The notes: generated by a model from the letters alone, not told the origin. DNA of 64,000 bases from Terriglobales bacterium (GCA_035651655.1 DASRFG010000006.1:101501-165500), one strand, 5' to 3'. Shown: positions 9,105 to 18,421, numbered from the stretch's first letter. Numbers and translations are program-made.

Positions 9105-9584
9105 TCAGACAGGCTTCTTCGCCCGGGAGTACCCGCCGCTCTTGCCGCCTGACTTGCTTTCCAGAACCACTTCCCGGATCTCGATTCCCTTGTCCAGGGC
9201 CTTACACATGTCGTACACGGTCAAGGCGGAGACGCTGGCGGCGACCAGGGCCTCCATCTCCACGCCGGTGACGGCGGTAGTAGTGACTTTAGAAGTAATG
9301 GCGACGCCATTCTCGCATAGCCGGAGATGCACATCAATGTGCGACAAGGGTACGGGGTGGCACAACGGTATCAGCTCCGGGGTTTTCTTTGCCGCCATTA
9401 CACCGGCAAGCCGGGCCACTTCCAACGGATCTCCCTTGGGATTCTGTGGCAAAGCCTTAAGCACGACCGGAGACATGGCCACGAATGCGCTCGCCTCGGC
9501 TTGGCGGAGAGTCGGCTCTTTGGCGGAGACGTCCACCATCCGCGCTTTGCCGCTCGAATCGTAATGAGAGAGCTTTCGTCGCAT
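9105..9584 (-). CDS. moaC: Cyclic pyranopterin monophosphate synthase
   Basis: Converts the 3',8-cyclo-GTP product of MoaA into cyclic pyranopterin monophosphate, the first molybdenum-cofactor intermediate. 159 residues is the normal length. Family motifs are MVDVSAKEPTLRQA at the N-terminus, the MAAKKTPELIPLCHP substrate loop, and TAVTGVEMEALVA with the C-terminal DMCKALDKG catalytic segment. The ATG at 9584 is preceded only by a weak GAGAAG. It lies between moeA and the receiver-DUF4388 gene. No moaA, moaD or moaE is present in the window. Confidence 0.95.
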   Translation of the reverse strand: MRRKLSHYDSSGKARMVDVSAKEPTLRQAEASAFVAMSPVVLKALPQNPKGDPLEVARLAGVMAAKKTPELIPLCHPVPLSHIDVHLRLCENGVAITSKVTTTAVTGVEMEALVAASVSALTVYDMCKALDKGIEIREVVLESKSGGKSGGYSRAKKPV

Positions 9585-9653
9585 GCTTCTCGGTTATTCG
9601 TATCTTAGCAGTCGGGTCTGTTGGGCCATCCCACAGGGCGGCGACGTCCCCGG

Positions 9654-10910
9654 CTAACGCAGCAGCACCGATATCATCTCCCCGGCAGGAATATGCTCAC
9701 GGTCGGGTGGAACGACGACGAAGCAATTGGCCCGCGCTACCGCAACAATATCTCCGGAGCCTTGCCAGGACACGCGCTCTACCTCCACGTCTTCGAACTC
9801 CCCGGACAAAAGCGCAGGTAGAAACCGTGTGAGCCCTCTCTTAGTGCGAATTTCTGATTTCAAAGGCAGCTTCAAAAACTGAAGCTTGCGAGGTGGTGCT
9901 CCCGAGAGCGCGTCAATCAGAGGACGCGCAAATAGCTCAAAGGTGACCATTGTCGAAACCGGATTGCCCGGTAGGCCTAAAAAATATACGTTCGTCCGCC
10001 CGGCGCCTGCCGTCCGTTGTGGGACCCGCCCGAACACGACCGGGCGGCCAGGCTGTATGAGCGCGCCGGTGAAAAAGACTTCCGCTTTCAACTCCGCCAG
10101 AATTTGCTCGACCAGATCGTATTTCCCCATTGAGACACCGCCGCTGAGCAGCAGTAGGTCCGACGCCAGTCCCTGCTGGATCAGGCGCTTTAATTGCACC
10201 GGCTCATCCGCCGCGATCGGCAGCAACAGGGGTTCGCCACCCGCGATCCGAATCTGGGCGGCCAACGAATAGCTGTTGGAGTTGCGAATCTGTGTGGGAC
10301 CGGGTTGCGCCGCAACCTCCACCACTTCATCGCCGGTGGAAAGAACCGCAATGCTGGGGCGGGCGTAAACGCGAACCTGTTTGCGGCCCACCGAGGCTGC
10401 CACCCCTATCGCTGCCGGGGTAAGTCGAGCGCCGGCTTGCAGGAGCACTTCTCCGGCACGCGCCTCCGCTCCTGCCGGAACAATATTTTCGCCGGCAGAG
10501 ACACTTCGGTGCAGCTCCACCCGTTCGCCATTGCGGGCGGTGTGCTCCACCATGATCACGGCATCAGCGCCGCTTGGCGCCGGTGCGCCGGTCATGATGG
10601 CGATTGCCTCGCCCTCTCTTAATGACCGGGCTGTGCTCTCGGGCGCAGCGCCAGCCCTGATCTCGCCCGTGATTTTCAACTTCGCGGGAATTCTTTGCGC
10701 GTCGGCGGCACGCACCGCATAACCGTCGCGCGCCGCCCGGGGAAAGGGCGGGAAATCTCGATCCGCCGCAATAGGCTCGGCCAATATGCGTCCGCCGGAC
10801 TGCAGCAGTTCAATCAATTCCGGTTTCGTGGGCGGGAGCTTAACGGCATGCTGTTCCACTGCTCGGACGGCTTCTTGGAGCGGAAGCACATGGGTGGGCG
10901 ATTCTGCCAT
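9654..10910 (-). CDS. moeA: Molybdopterin molybdenumtransferase
   Basis: Inserts molybdate into adenylylated molybdopterin to give active cofactor. The roughly 418 residues show the four-domain MoeA layout: DRDFPPFPRAARDGYAVRA at the N-terminus, RAGAAP and IMTGAPAPSGADAVIM in the beta-rich part, the MPT loop STGDEVVE and LLSGGVSMGKYD, then LPGNPVST and the C-terminal domain IV. The start is taken at MAESPTHVLP (10910), with AGGAAC about 12 nt upstream; in-frame ATGs at 10934 and 10958 are possible. It is the first gene of the minus-strand cofactor operon and divergent from the receiver gene at 11020. Confidence 0.94.
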   Translation of the reverse strand: MAESPTHVLPLQEAVRAVEQHAVKLPPTKPELIELLQSGGRILAEPIAADRDFPPFPRAARDGYAVRAADAQRIPAKLKITGEIRAGAAPESTARSLREGEAIAIMTGAPAPSGADAVIMVEHTARNGERVELHRSVSAGENIVPAGAEARAGEVLLQAGARLTPAAIGVAASVGRKQVRVYARPSIAVLSTGDEVVEVAAQPGPTQIRNSNSYSLAAQIRIAGGEPLLLPIAADEPVQLKRLIQQGLASDLLLLSGGVSMGKYDLVEQILAELKAEVFFTGALIQPGRPVVFGRVPQRTAGAGRTNVYFLGLPGNPVSTMVTFELFARPLIDALSGAPPRKLQFLKLPLKSEIRTKRGLTRFLPALLSGEFEDVEVERVSWQGSGDIVAVARANCFVVVPPDREHIPAGEMISVLLR

Positions 10911-11019
10911 GGTTTGCTGTCGGTTCCTGATCATACAAAAAGGAACGCCCGGCCGCATGCCAGCATGAATTCAGGGCGAGTTGCTGGTACAATATTGAGA
11001 ACTCCACTCGTCTTTTGGC

Positions 11020-11424
11020 ATGCCTATTTCTCCCAATATGCTCATTGTGGATGATGAGGTTAATGTGGCTTTCACCCTGCAGATGGTGTTTGAAAGCGAG
11101 GGTTATGAGGTCACAGTTGCCCATAGTTGCGCTCAAGCGCTTAAGAAACTTGCTGATGGGCGCAATTTTGATGTGGTCATGACCGATTTGAATATGGAGA
11201 AGGAAGACATTGGATTGGATGTGGCCCGCGCAGCCCAGCGCCTTAAACCGAAGCCGGTCATCGTGATTTGTACCGGCTACGCAAGCGTCTCAAACCTGGG
11301 TTCGGCATTAGATCTGCGCGTGGACTATGTTGCCACCAAACCCGCCGATCTGCCGGAATTGCTGGGGGCACTCAGGAGACTCATGGCGCTTCGGACTAAC
11401 GCAAGGAGTACTAGCCCGAGATGA
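11020..11424 (+). CDS. Stand-alone receiver (CheY-like) protein
   Basis: 134 residues holding one receiver domain: the acidic pair in MLIVDDEVN, phospho-acceptor Asp in VVMTDLNME, Thr in ICTGYAS and Lys in ATKPADLPELL. No output domain follows. The motif TDLxMExExxGxDV after the Asp is unusual and is shared with the receiver at 44733-45173, which suggests paralogues. The start could be the ATG at 11020 or the one at 11038. It overlaps the next gene by 4 nt (ATGA), so the two are translated together. Confidence 0.9.
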   Translation: MPISPNMLIVDDEVNVAFTLQMVFESEGYEVTVAHSCAQALKKLADGRNFDVVMTDLNMEKEDIGLDVARAAQRLKPKPVIVICTGYASVSNLGSALDLRVDYVATKPADLPELLGALRRLMALRTNARSTSPR

Positions 11425-11822
11425 CCGAGTCCAAAGCAAGATTCGCCAATAAGATGGCCCTGGTAGTGCACCCCGATTTGGAAGTCCTCATGAGTTATCA
11501 GGGTACTCTGGCAAAAAATGGCATCAGCACCGTTGTCGCCCGCGACCTTCCGACGGCCTTGCTGGCGATGACGCAACACTATTTTGAGATTGCGATTGTC
11601 TCTTCCCGAATTTCAGAGCAGGGTGACGGATGGACACTTGCCGGCGTGCTGAGGCGTGCATTTACATCTGCTTTTGTGGCTGTGCTCGCGCCGGAAACGA
11701 ACGTCCCCAACCTGACTTCAGCGATCAACAGTGGCGTTGCTCAGCTCTACCGAAACGATTCGCCAGTTCCTGATGTTGTTGCTTCCGTTCTCACCGCTGC
11801 AGCTGTTCCTCAGGACCGCTGA
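11421..11822 (+). CDS. Degenerate receiver-like protein
   Basis: 133 residues with the length and alternating hydrophobic pattern of a receiver but without its active site. The acidic pair is reduced (VVHPDLE), the phospho-acceptor strand reads IAIVSSRIS with Ser where Asp is expected, and the KP motif is absent (LYRNDSP). Phosphorylation is therefore unlikely, and it may act as a constitutive or ligand-controlled partner of the upstream receiver. It is coupled to that gene by a 4-nt overlap and ends 17 nt before the convergent aminotransferase. The receiver relationship is inferred from pattern rather than from a strong motif. Confidence 0.65.
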   Translation: MTESKARFANKMALVVHPDLEVLMSYQGTLAKNGISTVVARDLPTALLAMTQHYFEIAIVSSRISEQGDGWTLAGVLRRAFTSAFVAVLAPETNVPNLTSAINSGVAQLYRNDSPVPDVVASVLTAAAVPQDR

Positions 11823-11839
11823 CTAGTCTCGAGCTGCCG

Positions 11840-13177
11840 TTAACGGGCGCTCTTTTCCAGTGCAATGAAACTCTCATCCAGCAGTCGCACTGCCTCGTCT
11901 ACGTCTTGTTTGCTGATGTTCAGCGGTGGGGACATGCGAATCACATTTCCCCACATGCCTCCTTTGCCAACAAGCAGGCCGCGTTTCCGGGTTTCTTCCA
12001 TGAAAGCATTGGTCGCAGCGGAGGCAGGTTTCTTTGAGTTCCGGTCCTCAACCAGCTCCATGGCCTGCATCAAGCCCATGCCACGCACTTCGCCGATGAG
12101 CATGTGCTGCTCTTGCAACTCTTCCAACTTTTGGCGGAAGTAGCCGCCAACCACAGCGGCGTTGGTTCGAAGATCATCTTCTTCGATCACATCAATCACC
12201 GCCTTTGCGGTCACACAGGTCACGGGATTGCCGCCGAAGGTCGAGATGCTTAAGCCCTGGAATGAATCGGCGATTTCTGGTCGGGCAATCGTCAGCCCTA
12301 TGGGGTGGCCGTTTCCCATACTTTTTGCCGAAGTGATGATATCGGGCTCAACTTCCCAGTGTTCGATACCGAACCACTTGTGGCCGGTGCGACCCCATCC
12401 GGTTTGGACTTCGTCCGCAATAAAGTCGCCGCCATACTGCTTCACGATATTGAACGCCATCTTGAAGTATTCCTTGGGAGGGGTCACAAAACCGGCGACG
12501 CCCTGGATGGGCTCGGCCAGAAATGCGGCAATCTGCCCCGAGGTCGAAGTTTGAATCACCTGCTCCAAATCCCGCACGCACGCGATGTTGCAGTCCGGAT
12601 ACTTAAGTCCAAGAGGGCAGCGGTAGCAGTACGGATTCATCGCATGTACGATTCCCACCTGGATCGTCCCGCGCCGCCAGGTATTGATTCCCGTGAGGGC
12701 GCGGGCAAGCGAAGACCGGCCGCTGTACCCGTGACGCAGCGCAACAATTTCAAAATTGCCAGTGTGCATGCGGGCGGACTCCACCGCAGTTTCGTTCGCC
12801 TCAGTACCACTGTTAGTAAAGAACGATTTTTTCAGTTGGCCCGGTGTAATCTGCGCCAACTTCTCGGCAAGCGTGACCATCGGCTCGTTAGGAAAGCAGG
12901 TTGAGACGTGTTGCAGCTTGTCAATCTGTGCTTTCATCCGCGAGGTGACGCGAGGATTGCAGTGACCGACGCTCACGGTCACAATGCCGCCGAAAAAGTC
13001 GAGGTACTTGCGCCCGTCAACGTCCCAAACGTGCTGCATGCTGCCGTGGTCCATGGGGACCGGATCGGCGTAATAGTTCGTCACCGATGGAAAAATGAAT
13101 TCTTTCTGCTTGCGATTGATTTCTTCCCGGGTTAAGCGGGCGGTGGTGGCGGACTCCACGGCAGTCTGAGAGCTCAT
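11840..13177 (-). CDS. Class III PLP aminotransferase (AGXT2/ornithine type)
   Basis: 445 residues, PLP-dependent, fold type I. Visible are NSGTEANE (phosphate-binding loop), the IADEVQTGWGRTG aspartate that contacts the pyridine nitrogen, and the Schiff-base lysine in SAKSMGNGHPIG. FGGNPVTCVT and the C-terminal GNVIRMSPPLN also fit. It resembles alanine-glyoxylate aminotransferase 2 and 4-aminobutyrate-type enzymes; the donor is unknown. An inserted cysteine-rich loop (PYCYRC, then two further Cys) also occurs in the second class III enzyme at 53232-54596. It is transcribed alone, divergent from the PASTA gene. Confidence 0.9.
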   Translation of the reverse strand: MSSQTAVESATTARLTREEINRKQKEFIFPSVTNYYADPVPMDHGSMQHVWDVDGRKYLDFFGGIVTVSVGHCNPRVTSRMKAQIDKLQHVSTCFPNEPMVTLAEKLAQITPGQLKKSFFTNSGTEANETAVESARMHTGNFEIVALRHGYSGRSSLARALTGINTWRRGTIQVGIVHAMNPYCYRCPLGLKYPDCNIACVRDLEQVIQTSTSGQIAAFLAEPIQGVAGFVTPPKEYFKMAFNIVKQYGGDFIADEVQTGWGRTGHKWFGIEHWEVEPDIITSAKSMGNGHPIGLTIARPEIADSFQGLSISTFGGNPVTCVTAKAVIDVIEEDDLRTNAAVVGGYFRQKLEELQEQHMLIGEVRGMGLMQAMELVEDRNSKKPASAATNAFMEETRKRGLLVGKGGMWGNVIRMSPPLNISKQDVDEAVRLLDESFIALEKSAR

Positions 13178-13256
13178 GTGGCACCTCGATGCGACGTTGA
13201 AAGCAGCATCATCTCATGCGTCGGCATAAAGGCGCTACAATTGGCAGACCGTCCGC

Positions 13257-13985
13257 ATGAGAAATGTCTTCAGGCTGCTCTCGCTGGCCATGGTTCTATT
13301 GATTGTGGCCTTGCTATCCGCGGTCGTAACCATTGCTTTTTCGGTCCACGGCCGTGAGGTTACGGTTCCCAAGTTGGTGGGGCTCACGCCCTCAGAAGCG
13401 ACCCGCCTGGCCACGGGCAATGGCCTGGGTCTTGTGGTGGAGCGGCACTTCTACAGTCCCGATGTCCCACAGGGAAAAATCATTTCGCAATTGCCGCAGG
13501 CGGGCACGCTGGTTCGCCACGGGTGGGAGGTGCGGGTGGCCGACAGCCTGGGGCCGCAACGGGTTGTGATCCCAAACGTGGTTGGACAGAGCGGGCGGAT
13601 AGCGCAGGTGAACATCACTCAGCGAGGATTGCAGTTGGAAGAACAGGCCATAGCTCGCATCTCCGACGCGCCCTCAGATCAGGTGGTCGCACAAAGTCCG
13701 GCTGCAAATGCGAGCGGCGTCTCGGTGCCGAAGATGAGCATCTTGGTTGCGGCGCCGGCAGAGCCGCCCGCCTTTGTGATGCCAGACTTCATCGGTCAAC
13801 CTTTGCAGGCGGTCAAGCTGGAGGTGGAATCGGCGGGAATGCACGTAGGAACGGTTACCCTGCAAACAATGCCGACCACATCCAGCACAGGTCCGGTAAT
13901 CCCCGGGACGATCGTGGGACAAAATCCGTCGCCGGGACAGAAAATTACCGCCGGCGCAGTGATAGACTTCGAAATCTCCCGCTAA
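13257..13985 (+). CDS. Membrane-anchored three-PASTA-domain protein
   Basis: 242 residues. One N-terminal transmembrane segment (about 8-30) is followed by three PASTA repeats at roughly 36-100, 102-170 and 175-242, each with a VP-x-hhG entry (VTVPKLVGLTP, VVIPNVVGQS, FVMPDFIGQP). PASTA domains bind peptidoglycan fragments or beta-lactam-like ligands and usually sit on Ser/Thr kinases or PBPs; here neither kinase nor transpeptidase is attached. The protein should be anchored in the inner membrane with the repeats outside. It converges on rsmB with 46 nt between the stops. Confidence 0.88.
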   Translation: MRNVFRLLSLAMVLLIVALLSAVVTIAFSVHGREVTVPKLVGLTPSEATRLATGNGLGLVVERHFYSPDVPQGKIISQLPQAGTLVRHGWEVRVADSLGPQRVVIPNVVGQSGRIAQVNITQRGLQLEEQAIARISDAPSDQVVAQSPAANASGVSVPKMSILVAAPAEPPAFVMPDFIGQPLQAVKLEVESAGMHVGTVTLQTMPTTSSTGPVIPGTIVGQNPSPGQKITAGAVIDFEISR

Positions 13986-14031
13986 GGCTCACCACAGAGG
14001 ACGAAGATCCAGGAAGGAAAATCGGGTTTCG

Positions 14032-15387
14032 TTAGCTCTTCTCGATCACCGCAGCGAAGAACCCATCGCAGGGGTGAACTCCAGGAATGGTCCGCAGGAA
14101 GAAACCGCTGGTGAGGGAGTTGACATCCTTCCAGACCAACTCTCCTTCGACGCGCAATTTTTCCAGCTCCAATCTGCTATCCATCACGCGAAAAGATGAA
14201 TTGCCTTGCAGCACCTCTTCGATGACCTTCTCATTCTCTTCGCGTTCCATTGAGCAAGTCGCATAGACGATTCGGCCGCCGGGCGATAAGTGTTTGAGCG
14301 CACTGCTCAGAATGCCAACCTGCCGAGCATGCAGATCGTTTAAATCAGAGGGCTGCAACCGCCACTTGATTTCTGGATTGCGGGCCAATGTCCCCGTGCC
14401 AGAACAGGGCACATCGGCAAGTACGCGATCGAAGCTGTTGCCAACCGGCAGATGCTGCGCATCTGCAGCGACCACCCGCACGTTTGTCGACTTCACCAGA
14501 TCACGCAGCAGACTCGCTCGATGTGGATGAAGTTCGGCGGCCAGAATACTGGCTTCGGGATTGCGGTCGGCAAGCACGCTCGTCTTGCCCCCCGGCGCGG
14601 CGCAGCAGTCGAGCAGCCTCTCTCCGCGGCCTACCAGAGTCGCCACCAACTGCGAGGCTTCATCCTGAATTGTTATCCTTCCCTCGCGGATGGCTTTGTT
14701 GCGGCTGACGTCACCCGAGAGGGCGTCGCCAGGTAGAACGAGACGCGCGTTGGCCATCAAAACGCCAGGGGCAAGACGGATGTGCTCGCGTCGCAATTCG
14801 TCTTCTGCCGCAGGATCGCACAGGCGAATGGCTTTAACCGGCACTTGCTGATCGTAGCCGCAGATCCTGGCTGTGTTCTCCGGACCAAATTCGCGGTACC
14901 AGCGCTCTACCAACCACGCAGGATGGGCGAATGCCGCTGCGATTGCCGCGGCACTGCTACTGGCTCCTGCACCGCCGAAGTTTTCTCTCAGCTCCGATCC
15001 ACGTTGTGAGATTTTCCGCAGCACGGCGTTCACGAATGGAGCAGCGGAACGCTTTCGTGCCGTTTTGACCAACTCCACGCTTTCGTTAATTGCCGCATGG
15101 GCTGGGATACGCTCGAGCGCGGCGAGCTGGTACGTTCCCAGGCGTAACGCAGCCAGTACTTCGATATCCAGTTTCTCCAGCCGCTGCGATGAGGTACGGG
15201 CGATTTCAGCGTCCAGCGACGAACGCCAGCGCAGTACTCCCATCACCAGTTCAGTGCTCAGTCCGTGATCGGCGGCAGAAAGCTTCTGCAACCGGGGAGA
15301 ATGCAGCAGCTCTGAGCCGTATGCGCCTTCTGTCTCGACCTTCAGCAGGATCTCGAAAGCGGCTGCACGCGCGGGAGAAACAAGCAT
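14032..15387 (-). CDS. rsmB: 16S rRNA (cytosine967-C5)-methyltransferase
   Basis: About 451 residues. The N-terminal NusB-like RNA-binding domain (SPARAAAFEILLKVETEGAY) is followed by a Rossmann SAM domain. Catalytic signatures are LLDCCAAPGGKT, the PCSGTGTL cysteine motif and the nucleophile Cys in YATCSM. The start is set at the ATG of MLVSPAR (15387), 10 nt after the fmt stop; a longer frame from 15408 would overlap fmt and adds no family sequence. It is the last gene of the aroC-def-fmt-rsmB operon. Confidence 0.94.
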   Translation of the reverse strand: MLVSPARAAAFEILLKVETEGAYGSELLHSPRLQKLSAADHGLSTELVMGVLRWRSSLDAEIARTSSQRLEKLDIEVLAALRLGTYQLAALERIPAHAAINESVELVKTARKRSAAPFVNAVLRKISQRGSELRENFGGAGASSSAAAIAAAFAHPAWLVERWYREFGPENTARICGYDQQVPVKAIRLCDPAAEDELRREHIRLAPGVLMANARLVLPGDALSGDVSRNKAIREGRITIQDEASQLVATLVGRGERLLDCCAAPGGKTSVLADRNPEASILAAELHPHRASLLRDLVKSTNVRVVAADAQHLPVGNSFDRVLADVPCSGTGTLARNPEIKWRLQPSDLNDLHARQVGILSSALKHLSPGGRIVYATCSMEREENEKVIEEVLQGNSSFRVMDSRLELEKLRVEGELVWKDVNSLTSGFFLRTIPGVHPCDGFFAAVIEKS

Positions 15388-15397
15388 AGAGCCAGCA

Positions 15398-16327
15398 CTA
15401 CTCCCCAAACTTCTCGCCCGCGCGGGGATGGTATCCGTGGATGAAGTCAGGTGCGCTCATGCGCCGCTTTCCCTCGGGTTGAAGTTCCAGAAGATCCAGC
15501 GCCGTGCCGCCGCCGGAGCCGACCAACAAGCGATCTTCTAATACTGAGATTTCACCGGGTGGAATCACGGCGCCTGCCGGAGTGCCTGTCCACACGCGCA
15601 GTTGTTTTCCGCGAAAGGTGGTGAAGGCGCCGGGCCAGGGCTGAAACCCACGCTTCCGGTTAAGAATCTCTTCAGCAGTGCGCCGGAAATCTATCAGCCC
15701 ATCCTCGCGTTTCAGAATTGGCGCTAAAGATGCACGGTTGTGATCTTGCGGAGTGGGGTGCACGCTCCCGGACTGCAACCCATGCAGCGTTTTCACCACC
15801 AGATCCGCGCCGACCGATGCCAGGCGAGGCGCCAGCGTCTCGGAAGTGTCCTCCGCCAAAATCGGCATTTCTTGTTGCAACAGAATGTCACCGGTATCAA
15901 GTCCGGCATCAATCCGCATTGTGGTCACTCCGGTGACCGTTTCACCACTGGCAATCGCCCATTGAATTGGCGCTGCACCGCGATACTTCGGCAGAAGCGA
16001 GGCGTGCAGGTTGATATTGCCTAACCGCGGAAGCTCAATCATCCATTGCGGAATGATGCGTCCATAGCCGACCACGATGATCGCTTCAGGTTTGAGCTCG
16101 ATGAGCCGACTGCGGAATTCCTCGTTATTTTTAATTTTGTCCGGCTGAATGATGGACAGCCCGAGCTCGACCGCCCTCTCCTTCACAGGAGATGCAGCCA
16201 GCGCCATACCACGGCCACGCGGCTTGTCAGGTTGCGTGACCACCAGTCGCACGCGAAAACCACCCTCTACTAATCTTTCCAAAGTCGGGACGGCGAATCG
16301 TGGCGTGCCGCAGAATACTACGTCCAT
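15398..16327 (-). CDS. fmt: Methionyl-tRNA formyltransferase
   Basis: Formylates initiator Met-tRNA using 10-formyl-tetrahydrofolate. The 309 residues are the usual length. The N-terminal domain starts VVFCGTPRFAVPTLE; the catalytic block NLHASLLPKYRGAAPIQWA contains the conserved Asn and His, followed by the DTGDIL aspartate. The C-terminal OB-like domain covers about 210-305. It lies between def and rsmB on the minus strand, the standard bacterial arrangement for formylation and deformylation. Confidence 0.96.
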   Translation of the reverse strand: MDVVFCGTPRFAVPTLERLVEGGFRVRLVVTQPDKPRGRGMALAASPVKERAVELGLSIIQPDKIKNNEEFRSRLIELKPEAIIVVGYGRIIPQWMIELPRLGNINLHASLLPKYRGAAPIQWAIASGETVTGVTTMRIDAGLDTGDILLQQEMPILAEDTSETLAPRLASVGADLVVKTLHGLQSGSVHPTPQDHNRASLAPILKREDGLIDFRRTAEEILNRKRGFQPWPGAFTTFRGKQLRVWTGTPAGAVIPPGEISVLEDRLLVGSGGGTALDLLELQPEGKRRMSAPDFIHGYHPRAGEKFGE

Positions 16328-16369
16328 AAATAGCTTGGATTACTGACTCTGGCGGAAGTCAAAGCAGGC

Positions 16370-16918
16370 CTACCATTCGCCGGCTTTCACCATTTTTCGG
16401 ATCTTGCGTTTCATCAGGTCGCGTTTCAGCGCGCTGATGTGATGGATGTATAGGCGGCCATTGAGGTGGTCGGTTTCGTGCATCAAAGCGCGGGCGAGCA
16501 GGTCTTCGCCTGTGTGCTCAAAGAATTTGCCGTGCACGTCCTGAGCGCGCACGGTGACGCGCTTTGGCCGGGTCACCGGCTCGCGAAATTCGGGGATGCT
16601 CAAGCAGCCCTCATTCTGCGTCTGTTTTCCCTCCTTGTGGATGATTTCGGGGTTGACCAACACCAGTTTGGCATTAGGGTCTTCTTTGAAGGTGACATCC
16701 ACGACGGCGAGGCGCTTGGAAATCCCGATTTGCGGGGCCGCCAGTCCAACGCCGTGGGCAGCATACATAGACTCGAACATCTCCTCCACCAGCTTGCGAA
16801 GATCGTCATCAAAAACTGTTACGGGTGCGGCCGCCTTCTCCAGGACCGGGTCCCCATATTTCACGATGGGATAGATCATTCGCTTTGGAGGTTCATTCGA
16901 AACGGTAGCCATTTGCAA
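16370..16918 (-). CDS. def: Peptide deformylase
   Basis: Removes the N-formyl group from nascent proteins; Fe(II) or similar metal enzyme, 182 residues. All three motifs are present: GVGLAAPQIG, EGCLSIP (metal Cys) and HETDHLNG (HEXXH with two metal His). The start may be the first ATG or the one two codons later. It stands 7 nt after aroC and 42 nt before fmt in the same operon. Confidence 0.97.
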   Translation of the reverse strand: MQMATVSNEPPKRMIYPIVKYGDPVLEKAAAPVTVFDDDLRKLVEEMFESMYAAHGVGLAAPQIGISKRLAVVDVTFKEDPNAKLVLVNPEIIHKEGKQTQNEGCLSIPEFREPVTRPKRVTVRAQDVHGKFFEHTGEDLLARALMHETDHLNGRLYIHHISALKRDLMKRKIRKMVKAGEW

Positions 16919-16925
16919 GCAGTCT

Positions 16926-18116
16926 TTAGTATTCCCGGATTTGTTGGCGGTAGCCTTCGAAATTTCGCAAAGTCTCAGTCATGGAATCGCCGCCGAACTT
17001 TTCCAGAGCACAGCGCGCGAGCGTAAGAGCCACCATGGCTTCCGCCGCCACTCCCGCCGCAGGTACAACGCACACATCGGAACGCTCGTAGGCAGCCTTC
17101 ACCGGTTGGCGGGTCTTGAAATCCACCGATTCCAGCGGCCGCCTCAAGGTCGAAATCGGCTTCAAGTAACCACGCACCAGGATGTCCTCGCCATTGGAAA
17201 CGCCGCCCTCGATTCCCCCCGCGTGGTTGTGCTTGCGATGGAAACCGCTAAGTGAACTGTTTCCAGTCGCCCCACCCCGCTTAAAAGCTATTTCATCATG
17301 CACCTGGGAACCAGGGGAAGTGGCAGCCGCAACGCCCACCCCGATCTCTACCGCCTTCACCGCCTGCAGGGACATTACTGCCCCAGCCAGCAGGCCGTCG
17401 AGTCGCTCGTCCCATTGAGCGTACGTGCCCAAGCCGGGCGGAACCTTATGGGCGACGACTTCGAACACTCCACCCACGGAGTCTCCAGTGCGGAGAACTC
17501 GGTCAACCTCGGCCTTCATTTGCTGCTCTGTCTCAGGGTCTACACAGCTCAACAGAACTTCATCTCGGTCTGCCAGCGCTCGGATTTTCTCCCATTCCAC
17601 CTCGGCGCTGGCGAGGGCCGCATTTCCTACCGCCAATACGTGGCTAAGCACTTCAATCCCCAGCTCCTGCAAGAAAAGCTTGGCGATCGCCCCGATGGCT
17701 ACCCGCGCCGCCGATTCTCTGGCGGAGGCTCGTTCTAAAACGTATCTCGCTTCTGGGAAGTTGTACTTCAGAGCACCGGCCAGATCAGCATGTCCAGGAC
17801 GCGGCGACTTTACCGCTCGGTGTGCGGCTGCATCGCCTTTGCCAACCGGTAGAGCTTCCTGCCAGTTCTTCCAGTCCTTATTTTCCAAAAGGATAGCGAT
17901 GGGTGACCCGATGGTCTCACCTTGGCGCACCCCTGAAAGGATATGCACACGGTCAGTTTCAATTTTCATTCGGCCGCCGCGGCCATAGCCCTGCTGCCTC
18001 CGCCAGAGCTCTCTATCGAGATAGGCGGTGTCAATCTTCAGCCCAGCTGGCATTCCTGAGAGGAGCGAGACCAATGCCTCCCCGTGCGACTCGCCAGCTG
18101 TAAAATAGCGCAGCAT
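16926..18116 (-). CDS. aroC: Chorismate synthase
   Basis: Converts EPSP to chorismate with reduced FMN, the last shikimate-pathway step. The 396 residues start MLRYFTAGESHGEALVSLLSGMPAGL, the N-terminal signature, and contain the GRGGRMKIETDRVHILSGVR region and the RASARESAARV FMN/phosphate-binding block. It is the first gene of the operon aroC-def-fmt-rsmB. The 305-bp gap upstream carries its promoter and that of the divergent kinase gene; a possible minus-strand -10 (TACAAT) lies about 15 nt before the ATG, with a weak -35. Confidence 0.97.
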   Translation of the reverse strand: MLRYFTAGESHGEALVSLLSGMPAGLKIDTAYLDRELWRRQQGYGRGGRMKIETDRVHILSGVRQGETIGSPIAILLENKDWKNWQEALPVGKGDAAAHRAVKSPRPGHADLAGALKYNFPEARYVLERASARESAARVAIGAIAKLFLQELGIEVLSHVLAVGNAALASAEVEWEKIRALADRDEVLLSCVDPETEQQMKAEVDRVLRTGDSVGGVFEVVAHKVPPGLGTYAQWDERLDGLLAGAVMSLQAVKAVEIGVGVAAATSPGSQVHDEIAFKRGGATGNSSLSGFHRKHNHAGGIEGGVSNGEDILVRGYLKPISTLRRPLESVDFKTRQPVKAAYERSDVCVVPAAGVAAEAMVALTLARCALEKFGGDSMTETLRNFEGYRQQIREY

Positions 18117-18335
18117 AGAACTAAGGATTGTACCTGATGCAAGTGGGAGTTCTAACGTGGGGCGTATCTATAAAGGAATCAGAGTTATCAGGGGTCAAAA
18201 CCATCCTTTGAAATTGCGGCTCCTGGCTCCGTCCTTCGCTTCTAAGGGTTACTAAGAGGAATCTCTCAGTGACTTTTTCGATAATACTGCTAGACGGCCC
18301 TAGATTCTTCATCCCAAAACCGATAGAATGCCAGC

Positions 18336-18355
18336 AACTCGGGTGTTTCCGAGTT
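18336..18355. other. Hairpin in the 305-bp aroC/kinase intergenic region
   Basis: AACTCGG and CCGAGTT pair perfectly (7 bp) around a 6-nt loop, about 66 nt upstream of the kinase start. It could be a 5'-UTR structure or an operator for the two-component genes. The rest of 18117-18421 shows no coding potential I can support. Confidence 0.35.
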
Positions 18356-18421
18356 TGATCGCCAGCCAAGCCGCCTAACGCAATCGGTAGTCTTAATCTC
18401 TGGCCAACTAAGGAGAAACCG

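Noticed and set aside
10911..11019. Molybdenum-cofactor riboswitch before moeA
   Set aside because: The region is about 110 bp with no conserved structure that I can recognise.
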